A stretch of DNA of 8,732 nt from Planctomycetota bacterium (GTDB lineage: Bacteria; Planctomycetota; Planctomycetia; Pirellulales; Pirellulaceae). The stretch lies in NCBI GenBank assembly GCA_026692885.1, contig JAPLNJ010000919.1, forward strand, positions 1-8,732, in the 5' to 3' direction. The notes beneath the pieces were generated by a model that saw nothing but the letters and a program-made list of their open reading frames with translations, did not search any database and was not told the origin of the DNA. The position numbers were made by a program, and so were the translations under genes. Within the stretch, counting starts at the first letter, position 1; each line of letters starts with the position of its first letter. Shown one piece after another: positions 1 through 8,000 of this stretch.

Positions 1-1199
1 TTCCCGCCGTACTCTGTGCCCAGGGGATCGTCATACCCGGTGTCGGCCCCATCAACCGGTCAATGGGCGGTGCGGCGGTGGCCGCACCGCTGGATGCGGC
101 CGGAGCCATCCAGTGGAATCCGGCCACGCTCAGCGGCCTGGAAACCTCGGAAGCTGTCCTCGGCGTCGAGTTGCTCTATCTGTCGACTTATGTGTCCTCC
201 ACGGTCGTCGGCGTGGGCAGCGGCGAGAACCGGAGTGATTCCGGCGTCAGCCCCCTGCCCACGGTGGCCATCTCCCTGCACAACGAAGAATCGCCCTGGA
301 CGTTGGGCTTGGGACTGTTCTCGATCGGCGGCTTTGGCGTGAACTACCCGGCCAGCCTGACGAACCCCGTGCTGGCGCCGCGGACACTCCATGGCGCGGG
401 GAACGTCTATTCCCGCCTGCAGGTGCTACAACTGGTGCCGACCGCGGCGCTGCAGGTGAACGAGCGATTGTCGGTGGGCTTCGCCCCCACGGTGTCGATG
501 GCCGATGCGGCGCTCGACCCGGGTGCCGTGGCTAGCGGCTACATCCCCGCCACGCACGGACGAGTCAACTGGGGCCTCGGTTTTCAGGCAGGCATGTACT
601 ACGTGACCGATTCCTGTTGGCATTTCGGTCTGTCCTACAAGAGTCCCCAATGGTTCGAGACCTTCAATTTCAACTCCACGACCGCCCTCCCGGGCGATGC
701 GCCCCACCTGGTCCAATTGAACATCGACTACCCGTCGATCACCTCGCTGGGCATGGCGTATTACGGCGTCCCCGGGCTGATTTGGGACGTGGATCTCAGG
801 TATGTCGACTACGCCCAGGCCAGACTGTTCGGTGGTGCTCCGGGCTTCGACTTCAACGGTAACCTCACGGGGCTGGGTTGGAGAAGCGTGTTCTCGGTCG
901 CGACCGGCGTCCAGTACCAGTGGACAGAGGCTCTGTCCCTGCGTCTGGGCTACGTCTACACGGACAATCCCATTCCCGCCAATTTAACGGCGATCAACAT
1001 CGCCGCGCCGGCCATCTACCAACACATTCTCTCGATGGGAGCCACGTTACGAGTGACCTGCCGGACCAGCTTCTCGCTCGCCTACCTCCACGCCTTCGAG
1101 AGCGCGATCGAAGGTCCGTTGCCAGGACCTCCGCCGGGGATCGTGGGAACTCGGCAATACATCGATGCGATGGTGGCCGGTATGGAAGTGAAGTTCTGA
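1..1199 (+). CDS. FadL/OMPP1/TodX-family outer-membrane channel (5' end outside window)
   Basis: This is probably an outer-membrane beta-barrel that lets hydrophobic molecules such as fatty acids or aromatics enter the cell, as known for FadL/TodX proteins. The reading frame is open from base 3 to the TGA at 1197-1199, so 398 residues are visible and the true start lies upstream. The first residues (VLCAQG) look like the end of a signal peptide. They are followed at once by the family's N-terminal signature: GVGPINRSMGGAAVA, then the DAAGAIQWNPATLSGL stretch. The ATG at 63 lies inside this signature and is not the real start. The rest alternates short amphipathic strands rich in Gly, Tyr and Phe, and the protein ends in Phe (MEVKF), typical of BAM-assembled barrels. 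The next gene starts 25 bp downstream, so the two are probably co-transcribed. The family call is firm; the transported substrate is unknown. Confidence 0.88.
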   Translation, partial: PAVLCAQGIVIPGVGPINRSMGGAAVAAPLDAAGAIQWNPATLSGLETSEAVLGVELLYLSTYVSSTVVGVGSGENRSDSGVSPLPTVAISLHNEESPWTLGLGLFSIGGFGVNYPASLTNPVLAPRTLHGAGNVYSRLQVLQLVPTAALQVNERLSVGFAPTVSMADAALDPGAVASGYIPATHGRVNWGLGFQAGMYYVTDSCWHFGLSYKSPQWFETFNFNSTTALPGDAPHLVQLNIDYPSITSLGMAYYGVPGLIWDVDLRYVDYAQARLFGGAPGFDFNGNLTGLGWRSVFSVATGVQYQWTEALSLRLGYVYTDNPIPANLTAINIAAPAIYQHILSMGATLRVTCRTSFSLAYLHAFESAIEGPLPGPPPGIVGTRQYIDAMVAGMEVKF

Positions 1200-1210
1200 G
1201 AACTGGCCGC

Positions 1211-1216
1211 AAGGAG
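1211..1216 (+). promoter_or_regulatory. Shine-Dalgarno site of the tandem MBL gene
   Basis: AAGGAG lies 8 nt before the ATG at 1225, a textbook ribosome-binding site. It supports 1225 as the start and shows that the gene was made to be translated, despite the later frameshift. Confidence 0.7.
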
Positions 1217-1224
1217 ACACGGGC

Positions 1225-2220
1225 ATGCACGACACCAGGCTTCGGCAACTCATTCTGGCAACCATCCTGGCTGTCGCGTTCTTGGGGCTTCCGCACGCGG
1301 CAGCAGAACCGCCCCGTTTCGAGCAACTGGCCGTCGGCAACGGCCTCGACCTTTTCGTCTGGAAAGACGTCTGCAATGCCTACGTGCTCCGCGACGGCGA
1401 GGCGGCCCTGCTGATCGACGTCGGCGACGGCAGCGTCTTGGAGCACCTGGGCGAGTTGGGCGTGCGACGTTTGGAGTGGGTGCTACCCGACTACCGCAAG
1501 CTAAAGCCGTCCCTGGGCGACGCCTGGACCGTACACGGCGCCAGTTACGTACGTCCGCCGGTCGAGCCGCTAGCCATCCAACGCACATTCAAGACGATGG
1601 ATACCTTCACCTGGCACGGCCGTGAGTTCTGGTGCCTGGAGACCGCGGGAAACAGTCCCGGCAGCATGTCCTACTTGCTGAAGACCGATCGCGGCTGGCT
1701 CGCGTTCAGCGGCGACGTGATGCTGGCCGGCGGGCGGCTGCACAACTGGTTCGACACCGAGTGGGACTACGGCTTCGCCAAGGGCCTGTACACGCTGATC
1801 GAAGCGGTGAGTCTGCTGGAACGCTTCGAGCCGACGTGGTTGCTGCCGTCGCACGGACCGGTCATCGCGCAACCCGTGGCGGAACTGCACGCCTATCAGC
1901 AGAAGCTGCGGCGGCTGGCGCGGCTGTACGTGCGGGGCTACAACATCTTCACGTTCGCGGGCGCGGACCAGGACAAGGTGTCGCGGCCCAGTGTGGTGCC
2001 TCACCTCTGGCAGACCACTCCGCATGTCTTCAAGTTCAAAGGACCAGAGCACTCACCGAATTTCTACCTCCTGCTGGCCGACAGCGGCCGAGCGTTGCTG
2101 GTCGATTGCGGCGTCGACAAGGGCACACTGGACGCGACATTCCAACAGCTGCGCGAGCGGCTGGGGCTGAAGGCCATCGACGCGATTCTGATCACCCACA
2201 TGCATGGCGACACATCCTGA
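1225..2220 (+). CDS. N-terminal fragment of the tandem MBL protein
   Basis: This 331-residue open frame is the part upstream of the frameshift. It has a signal peptide with a hydrophobic core (LILATILAVAFLGL) ending near HAAA. The first MBL-like domain shows the strand NAYVLRDGEAALLIDVGDGS, then NSPGS (143-147), FSGD (161-164) and LPSHGP (207-212), which match later MBL motifs. The expected HxHxDH motif after the WVL strand (85-87) is absent: the chain goes straight to PDYRKLKPSLGD, so a segment may have been lost. The second domain begins with FYLLLADSGRALLVDCG and ends at THMHGD, with the last two residues (TS) out of register. If translated as is, it would be an exported protein with no complete metal site. 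Confidence 0.7.
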   Translation: MHDTRLRQLILATILAVAFLGLPHAAAEPPRFEQLAVGNGLDLFVWKDVCNAYVLRDGEAALLIDVGDGSVLEHLGELGVRRLEWVLPDYRKLKPSLGDAWTVHGASYVRPPVEPLAIQRTFKTMDTFTWHGREFWCLETAGNSPGSMSYLLKTDRGWLAFSGDVMLAGGRLHNWFDTEWDYGFAKGLYTLIEAVSLLERFEPTWLLPSHGPVIAQPVAELHAYQQKLRRLARLYVRGYNIFTFAGADQDKVSRPSVVPHLWQTTPHVFKFKGPEHSPNFYLLLADSGRALLVDCGVDKGTLDATFQQLRERLGLKAIDAILITHMHGDTS

Positions 2221-3083
2221 CGGCGCCCTATGTGCGGGAGAAGTGGGGCGCGAAACTCTGGTCGCTGGACCGCGTGGTCGAGAAATGCGAGCAACCCGAA
2301 CGGTTCGACTACGCGGCTTTAATCCCGGCCTACCGGACGGACGGAATCGAATCGGTCAAGTTCGACCGCACGTTCAAGTCCGGAGAGAAGTTCACCTGGG
2401 AAGGCTACCAGCTGACCGTCGACTGGATGCCCGGCCAGACGGAATTCGGCTGCTGCATCCAGGGTCTGATTGACGGGCGCCGCGTGGCCTTTACCGGCGA
2501 CAATCTGTTTGCCGATCCGGATGATCCGGAGCAGGACGGCCACGAAGCCGTCTGTGCCCGCAACAGCGCAATTCTGGAGGAGGGCTACATCTACGGGGCC
2601 GACTACCTGCGGCGGCTGCAGCCGGACCTGATTCTGGGTGGGCACTCGTTCGTCATGGATCACCCGAAGGACCTGATCGAACGCTACTATCAGCGGTCGG
2701 TAGCGATCCGCGACGCCTTTCGGGAACTCAGCGCGGAGGAAGACTACCGGACCATGTTTGATCCGTACTGGGTACGGGTCGATCCCTGTCGCGCGCAGGT
2801 CTCGCCCGGCGGCAGCACCCAGGTCACGGTCCACGTACGGAACTTCCTGAAGCGACCGCAAGCGTACCGGCTGGCCCTGCACTGCGCCGAGGGACTCGTC
2901 GCGGAGCCTGCCGTGCTCGCAGGCACCACGCCCGCCGAGTCTACGGTCGCCGTCTCGTTGCGGCTCACGACGACTGCTGCCGCGAAACCCGGTATACACA
3001 TCGTCGCCCTGGACACGACGCTGGATGAAAAACGCTACGGCGAATGGTTCGACTTCGTCGTCGCCGTCCGCGCGGCAGAGTAG
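2211..3083 (+). CDS. C-terminal fragment of the tandem MBL protein (frameshifted)
   Basis: This stretch of 290 residues carries most of the second MBL domain and the C-terminal beta domain. It has no good start codon or ribosome-binding site of its own; a GTG at 2232 is the first possible one, so it is probably not made unless the shift is a sequencing error. Visible blocks are WGAKLWSLDRVVEKCE, FDYAALIPAY, WMPGQTEF, GRRVAFTGDNLF, NSAILEEGYIYGADYL and LILGGHSFVM. After about 2760 the pattern changes to an Ig-like sandwich (VSPGGSTQVTVHVRNF to EWFDFVVAV). The bounds mark homologous sequence, not a predicted translation start. Confidence 0.55.
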   Translation, partial: HILTAPYVREKWGAKLWSLDRVVEKCEQPERFDYAALIPAYRTDGIESVKFDRTFKSGEKFTWEGYQLTVDWMPGQTEFGCCIQGLIDGRRVAFTGDNLFADPDDPEQDGHEAVCARNSAILEEGYIYGADYLRRLQPDLILGGHSFVMDHPKDLIERYYQRSVAIRDAFRELSAEEDYRTMFDPYWVRVDPCRAQVSPGGSTQVTVHVRNFLKRPQAYRLALHCAEGLVAEPAVLAGTTPAESTVAVSLRLTTTAAAKPGIHIVALDTTLDEKRYGEWFDFVVAVRAAE

Positions 3084-3112
3084 TGCGCCACGCCTTGGAT
3101 CTGGCCAGTTCA

Positions 3113-3291
3113 TTTAACCGCGACCCAGAGGTAGCTGCCGTCGAGCGTCTGCAGTATCTGGGCCGGCTCCCTCGGCGGCTACCGGCGGGGAGCGGGCCGC
3201 ACAGCTATGCGATTCCCGTCAGAGGCTGCTGGTTCGGGCTGAACCGTAAGGCAACGTCTCTGGCAGCAGCCTCTTCTGGGTCGTGGTTAAA
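3113..3291. repeat. Imperfect long inverted repeat in the intergenic gap
   Basis: The gap 3084-3384 holds no convincing gene. Its clearest structure is an inverted repeat. The left arm 3113-3128 (TTTAACCGCGACCCAG) matches the reverse complement of 3276-3291 at 15 of 16 positions. The similarity goes on inward (AGGTAGCTGCC at 3129-3139 against AAGAGGCTGCTGCC from 3262-3275) with a 3-nt length difference. Between the arms, 3221-3231 (AGAGGCTGCTG) pairs perfectly with 3264-3274, competing with the outer pairing, and GGTTC 3231-3235 with GAACC 3241-3245 forms a small inner hairpin. It could be a transcript end for the upstream genes, a structured leader or a decayed repeat element. No T-tract follows, so I do not call it a terminator. 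Confidence 0.5.
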
Positions 3292-3326
3292 CGGACCCGG
3301 CGAGTTGAGTGCGTCAGGGCGCCAGA

Positions 3327-3355
3327 TTGACATCGACTGGCGTTCCGCTGAAACT
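3327..3355 (+). promoter_or_regulatory. Possible sigma-70-type promoter before the redox operon
   Basis: TTGACA at 3327-3332 is a perfect -35 hexamer. At a 17-nt spacing lies GAAACT (3350-3355), a poor -10 box with 3 of 6 matches to TATAAT. It is 29 nt before the ATG at 3385, the only sizeable gap upstream of the operon, so the position makes sense. The weak -10 keeps confidence low. Confidence 0.27.
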
Positions 3356-3384
3356 GTGAATTCCTATGACGAAGGGATAAAGGC

Positions 3385-4440
3385 ATGACAGAACTCAATG
3401 AATCCAGAGACAACCCAAGTCGTACAACGCGCCGGGGGTTTCTGACGCGACTGGGTGGCAGTGTGGTGGCGGCACCGTTGGTGTGCCACAGCAGTGGTGC
3501 GACCGTTGGCGGCGAACAGGTCGAGCAAAAAGTCCGCCGCCGCAAACTGGGCAAGACCGATCTGGAAGTCTCCGAGATTGGACTCGGCGGCCATAGCTGG
3601 TCGTACAAGCGGACTCCGGACGGCAACGGCGGACTGCGCCAGGTGACGATCGAGGAAGCCACGGAGATGATCGCCCTGGCCCTCGACAGGGGCGTCAATT
3701 TCCTGGACTCCTGCACGCCGGGCGACGAATCCAGCGTTCCGGGCGAGGCGTTGAAGCGGTTGGGCCGACGTCAGGACGCGGTCATCGCGGTGCGGGTGTC
3801 GCACAAGATGCAGGGCGTGAAGAAGGACATTAAAGAGGTCTTCGACTGGACCGAGAAACGACTTAAACTCTGGCAGACCGACTACATCGACGTGCTGCTG
3901 CTCAGCAACGAGGTCAATGTCACCCAACGGTCCGGCTATTGGGACATGAGCTACTCGATCGAGGCCCTGGACAAGCTCAAGCAGCAAGGCAAGATCCGCT
4001 ACACAGGCTTCGGCAGCCATTTCGAGCCGAAGTGGTTCTACGTCGCATTCGCCAAGTTCGCGCAGCATTTCGACTGCTGCTCGATGCCGTACAACATCCG
4101 CCACCGCGTGGGCGAACTGGTCATGCCGATCGCCAGGGAGGCCGGCTTGGGCGTGATCGCGATCAAGCCCTTTGCCCGAGGTTCCTTGCTCAAGGACCGT
4201 GTCCTCAACGGTGCGGATCGGGACCTGCCCCAACAGATGATCGCCTTCGTGTTGGAGAATCCGGCGGTCGATGTCTGCCTCTGCGGGGTCCACACTCCGG
4301 CGCAGGTCACGCAGAACCTCAGCGCGTCGTGGACCAAGTTGACTCCCGAGCGCCGGGCACAATTGGAGACGTTGGCCGCCGCGACCCCTGTGCCTCACGG
4401 CGAACACGGCTGGCTGGAGGAAGGTTGGCGGTATGCGTAA
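3385..4440 (+). CDS. Tat-exported aldo/keto-reductase-fold protein with degenerate active site
   Basis: The 351-residue protein has an N-terminal twin-arginine signal (TTRRGFL, R16-R17) followed by a mildly hydrophobic stretch, so it is probably exported folded with its cofactor. The mature part starts as a typical aldo/keto reductase: RRRKLGKTDLEVSEIGLGGH (51-70), GVNFLDS (103-109), TDYIDVLLL (165-173), GKIRYTGFGSHF (202-213), and GVIAIKPFARGSLL (256-269). Such enzymes reduce carbonyls with NAD(P)H through an Asp-Tyr-Lys-His tetrad. Here only the Asp (D108) is clear. The usual Tyr region reads SCTPGDESS, the Lys position looks like Arg (R137), and the His position after the IDVLLL strand is Ser (S174). 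It may use other chemistry or act as a binding protein. GAAGGG at 3371-3376 lies 8 nt before the ATG. Its stop overlaps the cytochrome start by 8 bases. Fold and Tat signal are firm; enzymatic activity is uncertain. Confidence 0.85.
   Translation: MTELNESRDNPSRTTRRGFLTRLGGSVVAAPLVCHSSGATVGGEQVEQKVRRRKLGKTDLEVSEIGLGGHSWSYKRTPDGNGGLRQVTIEEATEMIALALDRGVNFLDSCTPGDESSVPGEALKRLGRRQDAVIAVRVSHKMQGVKKDIKEVFDWTEKRLKLWQTDYIDVLLLSNEVNVTQRSGYWDMSYSIEALDKLKQQGKIRYTGFGSHFEPKWFYVAFAKFAQHFDCCSMPYNIRHRVGELVMPIAREAGLGVIAIKPFARGSLLKDRVLNGADRDLPQQMIAFVLENPAVDVCLCGVHTPAQVTQNLSASWTKLTPERRAQLETLAAATPVPHGEHGWLEEGWRYA
4416..4424 (+). promoter_or_regulatory. Shine-Dalgarno site of the tetrahaem cytochrome gene
   Basis: GGAGGAAGG sits inside the end of the reductase gene, 8 nt before the ATG at 4433. 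It fixes the cytochrome start and implies translational coupling, because the start (ATGCGTAA) overlaps the reductase stop. Confidence 0.65.
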
Positions 4441-5047
4441 CCAGTGGTGCACGATGTTGCGAAGCGTCGTCGGGAACTGGAAGGCGACGTGGCCGCTGCT
4501 GCTCGGACTGGTTTTCACCGGCCTCTCCTGCAACCGCCCAGAGCCAGCGCGCGAGGTGGTCGACGGTCAGGCCCAACCTGCCGCCCCAGTCGCCTCGGAC
4601 CAAGGCCAGGCGACCGCTGCCGACGCTTCCCGCAAGGCGGCCCCCGACCCGGTCGATGTCGATGCCGAGCGCGTGTTGGCCGTGATGCCGGCGGCCTGGC
4701 GCGACATGCTGGCCAAAGCCGAGGACTTCAATCGTCGCGAACGGGTGGGCTGGTGCACCACTTGCCACATCAACATCCGCGACCAACTGCGCGACGGCGG
4801 GCACGACAAGAACAGTATCAGTTGCGTGGAATGCCACGGTGTGAGTGAGCGTCATGCGCGGAACGAAAACAACGAGGTCAAGCCGGACCAAGGCTTCTCG
4901 CGTCAGGACGTCGACCGCGTCTGCGGCGACTGTCACGACTGTGAACGGTCAGAACCGGCGGCAGATGCGGCCCCCACGACGTTCGTTTGCACCGATTGTC
5001 ATCCGGCCCATAAGTTCCCGAACCTGGCGGTGCCGCCACCCAAGTAG
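4433..5047 (+). CDS. Exported tetrahaem c-type cytochrome
   Basis: This 204-residue protein has four CxxCH haem-attachment motifs: CTTCH (108-112), CVECH (131-135), CGDCH (164-168) and CTDCH (186-190). It is therefore a tetrahaem cytochrome c matured outside the cytoplasm. Extra histidines (H124, H141, H193) could serve as distal ligands. The N-terminus has a basic start, a hydrophobic stretch (PLLLGLVFTGL, 21-31) and SCN at 32-34; C33 could be a lipidated cysteine, though the lipobox is not canonical. A long Ala/Pro-rich, low-complexity linker (about 36-78) would hold the haem domain away from the membrane. The haem region resembles small multihaem electron carriers, but I cannot assign a named family. 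Lying between a reductase-like protein and a dihaem HzsA-like protein, it is likely their electron-transfer partner. Confidence 0.85.
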   Translation: MRNQWCTMLRSVVGNWKATWPLLLGLVFTGLSCNRPEPAREVVDGQAQPAAPVASDQGQATAADASRKAAPDPVDVDAERVLAVMPAAWRDMLAKAEDFNRRERVGWCTTCHINIRDQLRDGGHDKNSISCVECHGVSERHARNENNEVKPDQGFSRQDVDRVCGDCHDCERSEPAADAAPTTFVCTDCHPAHKFPNLAVPPPK

Positions 5048-5080
5048 CTCCAACCCTGTATCCCCCGAGGTTGCCCACCC

Positions 5081-8000
5081 ATGAAAAAACTCGTTGTTCT
5101 CTTGCTGCTCATCGCCGTGGCAGTTCCCACCCTCGCCGCGGACGACATCTACCAGAAACAGGCGTCGTGGGCCGAGAGCATGACGGCCACGCGCCGTCAT
5201 GTAACGCAATTGCAGTTGAAAGACCTCAAGCCGGGCGGTTGGCACCAAAGCGAAGCACTACCGGCGAAGTCGCTGGCAGACAAGCTGTTCCCCGACGACA
5301 AGGTCGACCTGCAAACCAAGGACGACGAGAAACGGCCCGTGCTCCGGTCGCAGAACCACTGGAAGGACGGCCACGTCATCGGCCTGGGCAACCGGCCGCA
5401 GACCGTGCGATACCTGTACCGTGAGATCCGCAGTGCCCAGGCTGCAGCCGAAGAAATCAAGCTGGCCTGCGACAGCCCGATTCTGATGTGGTGCAACGGC
5501 GAACCGGTTTTCGCCGGCGATGGCACGCGGCCCTTCAAGCCCGCTCAGGAGACCGTTCGCATCAACTTGAAGGAAGGCCACAACACGCTATTGATGAAGG
5601 TCTACACCGAAAAAGGCGAGAGCCGATTCTGGTTCGAGATGCCCGGTGCGAGCATGGACCGGCTGGCCGTCTGGGAGGACCTGTACCGCAAGTTCTGGGA
5701 CGACTTCGCCGAGACCGACTGGTTCCTCCAGGACAATCCCCACCGCCAACCGGAGAAGAACGACTTCGACGCGCGACGCGATTTCGGTTGGTACTTCGAG
5801 TCGGGACGCGATGCGCAGCCCGAACAGGAACTGATCCGACGGGTACTCGCCGAACTGGGCGATGCCGGCCGGGACTTCGCGGCGAGACTGGAGACGCTGG
5901 CTAAAGCCCCGGTATCCGCCGCTGATCCTGCGTGGCTGACGCTGTACGCTGACGCCTGCCGCGTACGCCGCCAACAGCGACTGGAGCCGCTGTTGGCCCG
6001 CTCGCCGCGAATCGTGTTCACCAAGCATTACACGCTGGGTGGCTCGCACTACGCCTATACCGAGGGCCAGTCCGACGCGCAGTCCGAACGCCATTTCGTC
6101 CCGCGGGCGGCCTTGTGCCTGCTGACGTGGGATGGTCGGGAGATTCGCGAGGAGACGTTGTTGGACGATCCCCACGGCGTGATTCGCGATCCCGACGTTT
6201 CGTACGATGGCCAGCGGGTCCTGTTCGCTTGGAAAAAATCCGATCGCGAGGACGATTATCACCTGTACGAAATGGACATCGCCACACGGCAGATTCGGCA
6301 GCTGACCCAGGGACTGGGCGTCGCGGACTACGAAGCGTGCTACCTGCCGGACGGCGACATCATTTTCAATTCAACCCGCTGCGTGCAGACTGTCGATTGC
6401 TGGTGGACCGAGGTCAGCAACCTGTACCGCTGCGACCGCGACGGCCAGTTCCTGCGGCGTTTGAACTTCGACCAGGTTCACGACAACTTCCCAACCGTCA
6501 CCCCGGACGGCCGCATTCTGTACACACGCTGGGAATACAATGATCGAGGACAGGTCTATCCGCAACCGCTGCTGCAGATGAATCCGGACGGGACGGCCCA
6601 GAGTGATTTCTACGGGGGCAACTCCTGGTTCCCGACCACGATCCTGCACGCCCGGGGTATCCCCGGCACGCAGAAGGTGCTGGCCATCGCCACCGGGCAC
6701 CATTCGCGGCAGACCGGCAAGCTGATCGTGATCGATCCGGCCAAGGGTCGCCAGGAGAACGCGGGGGTGCAGCTGATGGCTCCGGTTCGAGACACACCGG
6801 CAGTCAAGGTCGACGCGTACGGTCAAGACGGCGAACTGTTCCAATACCCTTATCCGTTGAGCGAAAACGCGTATCTGGTCACCTACCATCCCGTGGGCTG
6901 GCGGTGGACCACGGGTGGTTTCGGGCCGCGGTTCGGCCTCTACTTCATGACCAGCGATGGCCGGCGCGAACGGCTGGTCTCCGATCCGCAAGTGCCCTGC
7001 AGCCAGCCGGTGCCCTTATGGCCGCGCGACGCAGCGCGTCCCCGCCCCAGCCAGGTCGACTACCGTCAGACCACCGGCGATTGTTACGTGCAGGACGTCT
7101 ACGCCGGGCTGGGCATCGCCGGAGTCGAGCGCGGCACGATCAAGACGCTGCGCGTGATCGCGATTGAGTTCCGGGCGGCCGGAGTCGGCTCGAATGGCAA
7201 CGGCGGGCCGGGCGGGGGAGCCATGGTCAGCACGCCAGTGGCGATCGGCAACGGTGCGTGGGATCCCAAGGTGATCCTCGGCGACGTGCCGGTCCACGAG
7301 GACGGCTCGGCCTTTTTCCGCGTGCCGGCTCGGCGGCCGGTCTACTTTCAGTTACTGGATGGTCAAGGCCGCCTGGTGCAGACGATGCGCAGTTGGGCGA
7401 CCCTGCAACCCGGCGAGCACGCTGCGTGTGTGGGTTGCCACGAAGACAAGAACAGCACGCCGGTGATCGACGTACCACTGACCGCGGCCCTGCGCCGTGG
7501 CCCCCAAGATCCACAGCCCTTTTACGGCCCGACCCGCGGTTTCAGCTTCCGCCGCGAGGTCCAGCCGATCCTCGACCAGCACTGCATCCGCTGCCACACG
7601 GGCGAGCCGGGCAAGGAAATCGATTTGACCTCGCGGCCGGTCCAAGACCAGCGGGCGCAGCGGACCTGGACCGCGTCCTACCTGGCCCTGACCCACGCGC
7701 GGCCGGACGACGCGGCCACCGCCGGTGGTTGGCGTGGCAATCCGGATCATCCCGTGTTGAACTGGGTCAGCGCCCAATCCGCGCCGCCCATGCTGCCGCC
7801 CTACTCGGCCGGTGCGAACCGCAGCAAGCTGATCGAACTGTTGGACAAGGGCCATGAGGACGTCAAGCTGTCGCGCGCCGAGTTGGACAAACTGGCCGCG
7901 TGGATCGACCTCAGCGTGCCCTTCTGCGCCGATTACCTGGAGGCCAACAGCTGGTCCCCTCAGGATCTGGAGAAGTACCAGCGGTACGCGACGAAACGCG

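Larger units (their letters stand above)
1225..3083 (+). pseudogene. Exported tandem metallo-beta-lactamase-fold protein, broken by a -1 frameshift
   Basis: Reading through one frameshift gives a protein of about 619 residues: signal peptide (1-27, ending HAAAE), first MBL-like domain (about 40-215), second MBL-like domain (about 265-480) and a C-terminal Ig-like or NEW3-like beta domain (about 515-619). The first frame ends at 2218-2220, just after THMHGD. The homologous sequence continues in the frame 1 base back, where CAC at 2211-2213 completes HMHGDH and leads into LTAPYVREKWGAKLW. Adding one C after 2211 would restore a single frame. The later second-domain motifs are intact in that frame: FTGD (Asp about 426) and GGHS (His about 474), while the usual PGHT is PGQT (Gln about 405). 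MBL proteins are usually metal-dependent hydrolases; the substrate here is unknown. Since both halves are well preserved, a recent mutation or a sequencing error is likelier than old decay. A programmed shift is unlikely, as no slippery heptamer is present. Confidence 0.8.

Noticed and set aside
63..65. ATG at 63 as start of the FadL-type gene
   Set aside because: It lies within the conserved N-terminal signature, after what looks like the end of a signal peptide. The frame is open to the window edge, so the gene is 5'-partial.
2205..2220. Programmed -1 ribosomal frameshift
   Set aside because: The sequence GGCGACACATCC contains no X-XXY-YYZ slippery heptamer and I see no obvious downstream pseudoknot. 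A base deletion or sequencing error explains it better.
3110..3170. Minus-strand C-terminus-like peptide (ILQTLDGSYLWVAVK then stop)
   Set aside because: It looks protein-like, but a stop lies just upstream in the same frame, so at most a few residues remain. It also coincides with the inverted-repeat arm.
3044..3388. 114-codon plus-strand open frame in the gap
   Set aside because: It begins inside the MBL gene in another frame, runs through the inverted repeat, is Arg/Ser-rich and has no recognisable domain or good ribosome-binding site.
3364..4533. 389-codon open frame on the minus strand
   Set aside because: It is antisense to the clearly recognisable aldo/keto reductase, shows no family motifs and reflects high-GC codon structure.
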